A DNA stretch of 64,000 nucleotides, from the IMG/VR virus record IMGVR_UViG_3300036861_000806, positions 26,955-90,954 of that record. One strand, 5' to 3'. Every line of letters starts with the position of its first letter. The first letter of the stretch is position 1. The DNA comes from a virus. Below are positions 1 through 6,707 of this stretch, one piece after another. Below the pieces are notes generated by a model, which had not been told where the DNA came from, did not search any database, and saw only the letters and a program-made list of their open reading frames with translations. The position numbers and the translations under genes are program-made.

Positions 1-201
1 TTTGTCCTCGAAAGGTGCTGCCATCCTCGATGAAGCTGCGAAGCCGCAGATAGCAAACTTCTTGCGCCATGGCTCGCCATTCGCTGGGCGGATGATGCCG
101 CGTTCGGCATCGACGATCTCGAAGCGAGCGCGAGCGGGATGCTCTGGGTCCACGCCAGTCGCTCCAGGGGCCTGAGCGGAATAATCAACGTTACTCGACA
201 C
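1..201 (-). CDS. Partial hypothetical protein, 3' end beyond the left edge
   Basis: A GTG at 201 has AAGGAGG six bases upstream, and the frame stays open to base 1 (67 codons visible, beginning VSSNVDYSAQAPGATG). It overlaps the 3' end of the GIY-YIG endonuclease gene by 11 bases, as is usual for this genome. The visible part is hydrophilic with no motif I recognise. Lying downstream of the head genes it may be a head-tail connector or tail gene, but that is position-based inference only. Confidence 0.55.
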   Translation of the reverse strand, partial: MSSNVDYSAQAPGATGVDPEHPARARFEIVDAERGIIRPANGEPWRKKFAICGFAASSRMAAPFEDK

Positions 202-1012
202 GCGACGCCTCCTTCGTGATCAGGGATGTCACCGCATGCCTTTCGGCATGCCGACGCCGAGCGGACTCCGACATCTTTTTCTTCGTCTCCTCCGAGTGTG
301 AACGCGATTGCCCACGATGCGAGATCGACAGTCGCTCACGCCAGAGCGCTTTATCACGGATGCGGATGCGGTAGCCTTTAGCGAACCGGCGACGGTTCGA
401 CTTAGAGATGGCGGAATTCCGTCGCCCCCGCAACCTGGCCGCCGCCCGCTCCGATTCCTCGGGCTTCGCCCAACGACGGTGCGCGGCTTCGCTCTGTCGT
501 ACCCGTGTCTTAGAAGAGACCGCGTGTCCTTTCAGTCGCGTACTGATCTTCACGCGTTGTTCTGGAGACCATCTGCGCTGGCGCATCTTTGCGCGCGTCG
601 ACTCGCTCATCACGCGACCACGATTTGCCTCACTGATCTTGCGTCGTGTCTCGGGCGAGATGACGCGGCCGAGGCACGAGATCTTGTTTTTGGCTCCGAC
701 TCGCGCGGCCACCACAGGATCGAACATTGGACAGCGAGTATCGCGACTCGTGTTCAGGGCGGACTCGAAGGAATCAAGCCATTCCTGCTCGCGCTCTCGA
801 AGGATCTCGCGGGGACATGACTCCAACAGGACGAACGCAAACGCCCCCGGTCCGTCAAGGAGCCAGAGGTCGAGGAGCTGGACCGACGAATGTCGGCCTT
901 TGTTGAGATTCCCGACGTGATCGCGCCACCGACGATTGACGTTGCACGAACTCCCGACATACACGCGCCCAGTCGGTCGGTGCACGATGCCGTAGACCCC
1001 CGAGACCTTCAC
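191..1012 (-). CDS. GIY-YIG homing endonuclease with NUMOD3-type repeats
   Basis: The N-terminal ~90 residues are a GIY-YIG nuclease domain: VYGI at residues 6-9, VYVGSS about ten residues later, then the conserved R/H and E-rich helices. The remainder is a basic linker with repeated NUMOD3-like DNA-binding motifs (SPETRRKISEANRGR near residue 120 and HSEETKKKMSESARRR near the C-terminus). The start is GTG with GAGGAGG upstream. Such enzymes cut one DNA site and spread by homing; this one is free-standing in the structural operon, so its target is probably a neighbouring head gene in related phages. Family assignment is confident; the target is unknown. Confidence 0.9.
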   Translation of the reverse strand: MKVSGVYGIVHRPTGRVYVGSSCNVNRRWRDHVGNLNKGRHSSVQLLDLWLLDGPGAFAFVLLESCPREILREREQEWLDSFESALNTSRDTRCPMFDPVVAARVGAKNKISCLGRVISPETRRKISEANRGRVMSESTRAKMRQRRWSPEQRVKISTRLKGHAVSSKTRVRQSEAAHRRWAKPEESERAAARLRGRRNSAISKSNRRRFAKGYRIRIRDKALWRERLSISHRGQSRSHSEETKKKMSESARRRHAERHAVTSLITKEASRVE

Positions 1013-1048
1013 TCACGCCTCCTCGTCAGGGAATTTGGAGGATCGTCG

Positions 1049-1375
1049 CTACTTCCGCTGAGTCTGCTCCGCTCGGATCATCTTGTCGGCCGGGGGCCCG
1101 AACTTCGCCAGCAGGCGCGCCGGGATGCGCTCTCCCTGCGCGTGGAGCTCCTCGTACTCCGCTCGGTCGCGCCGTTCGCGGAGCTCCTGGGCGGCGCGAT
1201 TCTCGGCGTCGTTCAGCCCCCGGGCATGCCCGCGGGCGATCAGGCTCGCCGCAACCTCAGGGTCGAACCCCGCCCGCTCGCCGGGCGCCCACGACCCGGT
1301 CCCGTTCGGGGCGACGACCGCCCGGTTGAGCACCACCGTGCGGGTGCCGTTCTCGGCCAGGATCACATCCGCCAT
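1049..1375 (-). CDS. Small phage head-region protein
   Basis: 108 residues with an upstream GGAAGGAGA and an ATG start. The sequence contains WAPGERAGFDPEVAASLIARGHA, given here in part as a GERAGFDPEVA core followed by an LIARG helix. I recognise this pattern from small proteins encoded just after major capsid genes in tailed phages, often annotated as head or head-tail joining proteins. The C-terminal half is charged and helical. It lies two genes downstream of the major capsid gene on the same strand. Function is inferred from position and the loose motif. Confidence 0.7.
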   Translation of the reverse strand: MADVILAENGTRTVVLNRAVVAPNGTGSWAPGERAGFDPEVAASLIARGHARGLNDAENRAAQELRERRDRAEYEELHAQGERIPARLLAKFGPPADKMIRAEQTQRK

Positions 1376-1436
1376 GGCTCTGTCTCCTTCCGCTCCCGTC
1401 AGGGCAGGAGCTTGATTGCATTCGCTCGAGGATCCG

Positions 1437-2177
1437 TTAGGTCGCGCAGGGCGTGGTCACCAGGAGGCGACGGAACACGTTGTCGGTCGAGTTCAGCGCT
1501 GGAGGCGCCTCGCCCGGGCTCCCGAACACGTAGACGCCCGAGAGCCAGGTGCCCAGCGACCCGCAGCCCGTGGTGTGCAGGATCGGCTTGAGCACACAGC
1601 GGATGTACCGCTTCGCCCCGCTCAGATCGAACACGGCGGGCGGCCCGGCGTAATACGCCTGTCCCGTCGAGGTCGCCCCCGCCGAGACCGAGTACCCCGC
1701 AACCGTGGAGGTCGCCGACACCAGCACGCCGCCGAGCGCGTTCGCGACACCGAGATCACGCTGATAGGCGAGGTAATCGACGGCGGCCAGATTGCCCGTC
1801 GAGGAGGCTGTGGTCTGCCGCCAGAGCCCGGAGTTGTGGATGCCGTCGCCCGTCGAATAGTCGGCCCAGGTCCCGCCCGTGGCGGAGGTATGCTGGAGTG
1901 CGAACGAGACAGCCATCCCGCGCACCTTGGCGTTCTCGTCAGTCGAGTTCTGCTCGGCGTACATCATCGGCGCGAGCGCGACGGCCGTGTAGTTCTTCGG
2001 CAACCCGAGCCGGTCGACGACGAAACCAGGGAAGAAGTTCCCCGATGACGGCGACGCGACCGACACGCCGCCGGCGCACGTGCAGGTGCCGAGGTCGTTG
2101 GCACCGCATCCCGTCAGCTTCGCGTTGTGCACGAACATCGGGACGACGTAGGTTTCTGCAAGCTCCCGCGTGATCAT
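1437..2177 (-). CDS. Hypothetical structural (capsid-associated) protein
   Basis: 246 residues, rich in Ser, Thr, Ala and Gly, with alternating hydrophobic stretches typical of beta-sandwich virion proteins. It carries cysteines in a TCTCAGG segment near residue 33 and more near residues 192-205. There is no signal peptide and no catalytic motif. It follows the major capsid gene after a 30-bp gap with a ribosome-binding site (GGAGGAGAA), so it is likely made in bulk as a minor capsid, decoration or spike-like protein. I do not recognise a named family. Confidence 0.7.
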   Translation of the reverse strand: MITRELAETYVVPMFVHNAKLTGCGANDLGTCTCAGGVSVASPSSGNFFPGFVVDRLGLPKNYTAVALAPMMYAEQNSTDENAKVRGMAVSFALQHTSATGGTWADYSTGDGIHNSGLWRQTTASSTGNLAAVDYLAYQRDLGVANALGGVLVSATSTVAGYSVSAGATSTGQAYYAGPPAVFDLSGAKRYIRCVLKPILHTTGCGSLGTWLSGVYVFGSPGEAPPALNSTDNVFRRLLVTTPCAT

Positions 2178-2207
2178 CTTTCGTTCTCCTCCTTCGCCGT
2201 CAGGTGC

Positions 2208-3473
2208 TTACACCGAGCCCGGCTGCCATTTGACCTGCGTGAGGACTGCGATGGCCTTGTCATATCGCAGCCCGAAATCGTGTTCGGCGATGGCGCGGAC
2301 CACCGTTTGATCGCGATCGAAGGCAGAGACGACCGCGCCCCCTTCGGTATAGGACGCCTCGGCCGAGGTGTCGATGACCAGATTCATCGACTCGCCGATG
2401 ACCGCCTGCGAGAAGTCGGCGAGGTAGATCTCCGATTCGTTGTTGTTCCCGGCGAGGGAGGCATCGAGGTTCGTCGGGATATTCGTGGTCACCCCGTACG
2501 GGAACCCCCAGAGCCGCCCGCCCGCCATCTCCTCGCGGAACACCGGGTAGCCGTTAGCGTTCAGGAGCGTCATCAGGTAGGTCTGCACGCGCGGCGCCAT
2601 GATCCAGCCCGGGGCGATCATCGGGATGTTGGCCTCGAGGAGCTTCTGCCAGAGCTTGCCGAGATCCGTGAACGTGTTCTGCACCGACGCGGTGCCGTTC
2701 GCGGCGATGATGTTGTCCGGGTGCGCCCAGTAGCGCAGGCCCTTGGGCGTCGAATCGGTCCCCGTGTCGCGGATGAACCCCTGATCCTCGCGCACGCGCA
2801 TCGCGTTGACGGTGTCGTCGCGCACGATCGTGTCAGCACCCGGCGAGGCATAGCGGATCAGATCGTTCGAGATGGGGACGAGGGTGACGAGCTTCTTGAA
2901 CGTCAGGGTGAGCTGGCCGGTCGTCGGCTCCGACTTCGTCGCCGCCGTGTTCTCGCCGATGTAATACGCAGTCGCCCCGCCCGTCAGCTTCGGGATCTTG
3001 ATGGTGCCCGTCGGGACCGGCATGGTCCGCGCGTTCAGACTCCGGACGACGGCGCGGGCGCGGAGGAACTCGATCACGTCCTGGCTAAACTGGGTCGGGA
3101 CCAGGAACCCGCCGGCCGTCGCGTCGCCGGCCGCGAGCGCCTTCTGCCGCGCGTCGGCCCACTTCTCGGCGAGGTCGACCTTGCCCCAGGTCTTGAGAAT
3201 CTCGATGGCACCGTCTGGGCCAGTCCCCCGGAACTTCGCGGCGGCCGTCGCCCGGATGCAGCACGCGAAGTCGAGCCCTTTGTCCTCGGGGCGAACAACC
3301 GGCTGCGCATGGCCGTTGCCACCGCTCGCCGAGAGCACGCGGAAGAAATCCCCCGTCTGCGCCTGCGCGGCCTTGAGCGGGACAAGCTCGCGCTCGCCGA
3401 ACTCGCGGACGGCGTCGGTGACGAGCGGTCCGCACGTATCTCGAATGATCTTCGCCAGTTCCTCTCTCGTCAT
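2208..3473 (-). CDS. Major capsid protein, HK97 fold
   Basis: 421 residues. The N-terminal ~115 residues are a charged delta-like region; the mature domain begins near GDATAGGFLVPTQFSQDVIE, a hallmark of phage_capsid family proteins. It continues with IPKLTGGATAYYIGENT, the DLIRYASPGA segment and the RDTGTDSTPKGL loop typical of HK97-type E-loop/A-domain architecture. The upstream gene is the prohead protease that would remove the N-terminal region, and the downstream genes are other virion proteins. The length fits the family (350-450). It forms the icosahedral shell. Confidence 0.96.
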   Translation of the reverse strand: MTREELAKIIRDTCGPLVTDAVREFGERELVPLKAAQAQTGDFFRVLSASGGNGHAQPVVRPEDKGLDFACCIRATAAAKFRGTGPDGAIEILKTWGKVDLAEKWADARQKALAAGDATAGGFLVPTQFSQDVIEFLRARAVVRSLNARTMPVPTGTIKIPKLTGGATAYYIGENTAATKSEPTTGQLTLTFKKLVTLVPISNDLIRYASPGADTIVRDDTVNAMRVREDQGFIRDTGTDSTPKGLRYWAHPDNIIAANGTASVQNTFTDLGKLWQKLLEANIPMIAPGWIMAPRVQTYLMTLLNANGYPVFREEMAGGRLWGFPYGVTTNIPTNLDASLAGNNNESEIYLADFSQAVIGESMNLVIDTSAEASYTEGGAVVSAFDRDQTVVRAIAEHDFGLRYDKAIAVLTQVKWQPGSV

Positions 3474-3513
3474 TACCTGGTTCCTCCTCGCAGAATCGAC
3501 ACCGTCAGAATCG

Positions 3514-5112
3514 TTAGTCCACGCGTCCGCGGGCGAGCGCGAGCTCGCGCGTGAGGCCAGCCAGAACCTGCCCGCGCAGGCCCGTCGCGATCTCAGTCAT
3601 GACGCCACGTATGTCGGCGGCCGTCAGGCCGCTTAGGGCGTCGTCGGGGTCGTGATAGGGAATTGCCGCCAGGTCGAACTCAACCTCGGCGTCGAAGCCG
3701 TCCAGATCGATCGCGCCGTCGTTCGCGCTGATCGCCTTCGCCACCGAGAGACTAGCCAGCGCCGCATCCACGGCGTCGCCGCCCGACGCGGCCTCGAACG
3801 AACCGTCGTGACTCCCGCAATGGCTCCGCGCGGCGGCAGCGGTCCAGTCATCCTTCGGGTACCGATACGCCTGCTCCTCCCACGCACCGCCGCTCTTCGG
3901 ATGGCCGAAGATAATCGAGTAGGTCTTGCCCTCGTGCTCGCGCGTCCCCCGGCGAAAGCGGTCATAACCATCTGGCGAGTGGAGTCGGCAGCTATGCTCA
4001 TTGGGGAACGGTTTCGCGATATCCTCGGCACCCTTGCCGCCATCTGACATTGGGCAGTCCGCCCCCTTCGGGCACTCTGAGGCGTCGCCCTTTGGGCAGT
4101 CGGCACCCATCGGACACTCGTCCATCGCTCCCGTCTCACCGGTAGCCTCCGGAGCGGCCTCGACCTGGGCGACGACCTCGCGGATCTTTGCGTCGGCCGC
4201 CTGCGCCGCATCGGCGGCCTCGCGGAGGCGACGCTCGTTCACGCCGGAGAGGACACGGCCGCGCTTGGTCATCGCGGCCTTGATGTCGTCGACATCGAAC
4301 GGAGGCGAGAAGGATATGGTCTGGCCCGGAGAGGAAAACGATGTCCCGGTGCTCAGCGGCGCCCAGCCAGCCCAGAGCTTGCGCACCGCCTCGGCCGTGC
4401 CCTCGACCCGGACTTCGGGGAGGATGACCTCGCCGATCCCGAGCCGGACCGTGCGCTCGGGGGCGCCGAGCCGATCAAGCACTTTCGCAGCCCACTCGCG
4501 GAGGGGCCCGATATCGACGCCCGCTGACCGCGCCTCGACGAGGCACTCCGCATTGGCAGGAATCGGCACCACACTGAATTCGAGGAGGGATTGCTCGAGG
4601 AAATCTACGCCGCGCCGTTCCTCGTTGTAGGCCATCTTCATCGGCTGGAAGCCGACCGACACGCCGGAAAGAAACCCCGCGCTCATCATGTCGAGGATCG
4701 TGTCGGCCATCGGGTTCATCCCGGCCGGTGTGAAGTCGATCCGCGCTTTGAGCCGCGCATCCTCGGCCCGAACGTTCACTCCACGACCGATTGGCAACGA
4801 ACGGTAATCGTGGAATGCGAGCACGACTGGATTGCGCCGGTATTCTTCAAGCCGCCATCCGGCCACGGTGATCTGATCGCGCTCGCGGTCGGTCGTCTCC
4901 GTGGAGATGACGACCGGGACAGACCGCTCAGGATCGCCGGCAGCCTTGGCCGGGAGTTCAGCCGTGTAGGCGGCTCGGACGATCAGGCGGTCGGGGCTGG
5001 CATTTAGTGCATCGGCGGTGGCGACGAGGGGGTCGGCGGACTTGACGCTACGGGCGGCGGCGGCGCGGTACTCCTCCGCCGTGACGATCATGCGCTGGCT
5101 CATCCGCTCCAC
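3514..5112 (-). CDS. Prohead protease with extended scaffold-like C-terminus
   Basis: 532 residues, much longer than the usual ~200. The N-terminal ~230 residues match the HK97 prohead protease (S78) pattern: VPVVISTETTDRERDQITVAGW, LAFHDYRSLPIGRG (catalytic His candidate) and a SVGFQP/SLLEFSVVPIPANAECL segment containing the nucleophile-region Ser. After it comes a coiled-coil linker, a Cys-rich tandem (CPMGADCPKG repeated around residue 330), then a domain beginning FPNEHSCRLHSPDGY that accompanies protease fusions in other phages. It processes and probably scaffolds the capsid. A start at M6 (MSQRM) is also possible. Confidence 0.92.
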   Translation of the reverse strand: MERMSQRMIVTAEEYRAAAARSVKSADPLVATADALNASPDRLIVRAAYTAELPAKAAGDPERSVPVVISTETTDRERDQITVAGWRLEEYRRNPVVLAFHDYRSLPIGRGVNVRAEDARLKARIDFTPAGMNPMADTILDMMSAGFLSGVSVGFQPMKMAYNEERRGVDFLEQSLLEFSVVPIPANAECLVEARSAGVDIGPLREWAAKVLDRLGAPERTVRLGIGEVILPEVRVEGTAEAVRKLWAGWAPLSTGTSFSSPGQTISFSPPFDVDDIKAAMTKRGRVLSGVNERRLREAADAAQAADAKIREVVAQVEAAPEATGETGAMDECPMGADCPKGDASECPKGADCPMSDGGKGAEDIAKPFPNEHSCRLHSPDGYDRFRRGTREHEGKTYSIIFGHPKSGGAWEEQAYRYPKDDWTAAAARSHCGSHDGSFEAASGGDAVDAALASLSVAKAISANDGAIDLDGFDAEVEFDLAAIPYHDPDDALSGLTAADIRGVMTEIATGLRGQVLAGLTRELALARGRVD

Positions 5113-5277
5113 CTCGGGCGTCGGGAGAGGCGAGGACGCCTCCGAGCGGTTCAGGGACCCGCCCGTGACCCTCGCCCCTCCACGCCCTGTGGAGCGAACC
5201 AGCGGTGCTACGTACTACGGTTGCGGACTATACCTCAAAGCCGGCAATGCGCCGGGAAGCGGTATATAGTAACTAGC

Positions 5278-5466
5278 TCATCGGCACGATTCCACCCGCA
5301 ACTGCGGCTCCACCACCACCGACCTCGGCACCCCATCGGCCCGGAGATTGACCGTGATCTTGACCGAGGTGAGCGAGGCGTCGCCGAGGACAGCAGCGAA
5401 GCGTTCAAGCTTTTCGGCGACTGCCTGCTTAAGGAGGCAGACGCGGACGGACTCGACGGGGGTCAC
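5278..5466 (-). CDS. Small conserved phage protein
   Basis: 62 residues from a GTG at 5466 that overlaps the TGA of the preceding gene (GTGA), which is why I prefer it to the longer ATG form. The sequence has an amphipathic helix (CLLKQAVAEKLERFAAVLGD) followed by two short strands (SVKITVNLRADG, RSVVVEP), suggesting a compact alpha-beta fold. No function recognised. It lies in the head operon between the protease and the minor head gene. Confidence 0.65.
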   Translation of the reverse strand: MTPVESVRVCLLKQAVAEKLERFAAVLGDASLTSVKITVNLRADGVPRSVVVEPQLRVESCR

Positions 5467-5645
5467 GCCGGAAGGCCCAGCGCCATGGCGATCCGCTTTC
5501 TCAGGCGAGCGCGTCTCGGCGAACGCCGGCAACGGGCGCAGATCGGCCAGCAGTAGTGCGTCACGGTTTTTGAACGCGTGAAGCTCACGTGGCAGCTCTC
5601 TGCGGTTGACCCGTTATCCGCAGCAATTGCAATCTTACCCTTCAC
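5463..5645 (-). CDS. Small zinc-finger-like protein
   Basis: 60 residues, GTG start overlapping the stop of the upstream gene by GTGA. The middle has HYCWPICARC, a C-x2-C pair with a nearby His and an upstream Cys that could bind zinc, followed by an Arg-rich helix (RRSPRRARLRKRIAMALG). This looks like one of the many small zinc proteins of this phage. DNA or protein binding is inferred; nothing more specific can be said. Confidence 0.6.
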   Translation of the reverse strand: MKGKIAIAADNGSTAESCHVSFTRSKTVTHYCWPICARCRRSPRRARLRKRIAMALGLPA

Positions 5646-6382
5646 GGACTCGCCAGCTCCTTCCCCTCGCGCTTCCGCGTCTCACCGAGCACCCAGCGCA
5701 GATCATCGAGCCTCGCGTTCACCTCGTCGCGCTCCTCCGCGTAGTGATACCCATACAGGTAGGGTCGGCGCGCGAGCCCCGGTGACCCGAGCGTGAGCTT
5801 TACGCCCCGGCCGTCGGCGACACCGATCCAGTATTCGAGGCAGGCGAGTTCAACTGTCCGTTCACGTGCCGACCCCTCATACAGCTCGACACCCCAGAGA
5901 CCGATGGCTTCAAAGCCGTCGGCAATGGCGAGGGCTATCTGATACGAGAACGTCGAAGTAAAATACCGCCGCCCGCCCGTCGCCGCGAGGACGCGCTCAA
6001 GCGGGTACTGGACGGCGTTGGCTACTCCGGCGAAGGGGCGGAGTCGCCCAGGTTCTGGGGCCGTGGGGCGCTCGTCGGGCACGTCCCGCGCGGCCGCGTC
6101 GGCGAGGTCGAGCACGTAGCACGGGACGCGGCAGCGCTCCAGCCACGCCAGTTCCGCGTCGGATTGAACAGAAAGGGGATGGCACTCCCAGTGTCTCTCA
6201 TATCGTATCTGCCAGATCTCGTTGAGAGCTTGGAAGCACCAGGTAGGGTCACTCCATGGGGCATCCTTTCGCCCCAGCCCGGCCCCGATGATCGCGACGC
6301 GGCGATGTGAGCACTTAACGATGCCGTCGGCGGCGCTGACGATCGTCTCCCCGTCTGGATACGCCGCGTCGTGCGAGAGCAT
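5642..6382 (-). CDS. DUF115/sialyltransferase-like Rossmann protein
   Basis: 246 residues from the ATG overlapping the upstream TGA (TGATG). The N-terminus has a Rossmann-like RRVAIIGAGLGRKDAPW. The C-terminal half has the pattern YFTSTFSYQIALAIADGFEAIGLWGVEL, cited here in part as SYQIALAIADGF followed by IGLWGVEL. I associate this with DUF115/MptE-like and CstII-type sialyltransferase-fold proteins found in many phage head operons. Because this phage also carries a nonulosonic-acid synthesis cluster at 21-33 kb, a glycosyl-transfer role on virion proteins is an attractive but unproven inference. Confidence 0.65.
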   Translation of the reverse strand: MLSHDAAYPDGETIVSAADGIVKCSHRRVAIIGAGLGRKDAPWSDPTWCFQALNEIWQIRYERHWECHPLSVQSDAELAWLERCRVPCYVLDLADAAARDVPDERPTAPEPGRLRPFAGVANAVQYPLERVLAATGGRRYFTSTFSYQIALAIADGFEAIGLWGVELYEGSARERTVELACLEYWIGVADGRGVKLTLGSPGLARRPYLYGYHYAEERDEVNARLDDLRWVLGETRKREGKELASP

Positions 6383-6582
6383 CACCGCCGAGCCACCCGC
6401 TCGCAGACGCGCCGATGCTCGTCGAGCGCCAGCGCGTTGGCGTCGGCCAGCGTCGATGCGTCGATGAGGTGCCGGCACGGGCGAGGCGGCGGATAATGTC
6501 CCGTCGGCGCCGGCTCTGTCACTTCGCCGAGCGTGCTCGACCATGCGGAGCGGTCGTTGAAGACTGAGACCACGACTTTCAT
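6382..6582 (-). CDS. Small hypothetical protein
   Basis: 66 residues starting MKVVVSVFNDRSAW with GAGGAAACC upstream. There is a Pro-rich centre (GHYPPPRPCRH) and a C-terminal helix (TLADANALALDEHRRVCERVARR). The stop overlaps the next start (TGATG). A start here is preferred because the upstream frame overlaps the 31-residue zinc gene in another frame. No family recognised. Confidence 0.65.
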   Translation of the reverse strand: MKVVVSVFNDRSAWSSTLGEVTEPAPTGHYPPPRPCRHLIDASTLADANALALDEHRRVCERVARR

Positions 6583-6611
6583 GGTTTCCTCACTCACGGC
6601 GATGCTGATGG

Positions 6612-6707
6612 TCAGGCATTGCGCCACCCCCGGCACGGGCAGAGCGTGCACCCGCCGCCGCTGTCGTGAACGAGTGCCGAATGGCCGCAGCGGCAGATCG
6701 GGGTCAC
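6612..6707 (-). CDS. 31-residue zinc-binding peptide gene
   Basis: A GTG start overlaps the TGA of the minor head gene (GTGA). The translation contains ICRCGHSALVHDSGGG then CTLCPC, giving a CxCGH-x4-H-x5-C-x2-C-x-C arrangement that recurs in tiny phage zinc proteins. The ligand spacing and tight coupling argue that it is real despite its size. Function unknown. Confidence 0.6.
   Translation of the reverse strand: MTPICRCGHSALVHDSGGGCTLCPCRGWRNA

Noticed and set aside
2127-3554. Long plus-strand open frame (475 codons) opposite the major capsid gene
   Set aside because: Arg-rich shadow of a high-GC coding strand; the minus strand has a clear HK97 capsid protein with a ribosome-binding site.
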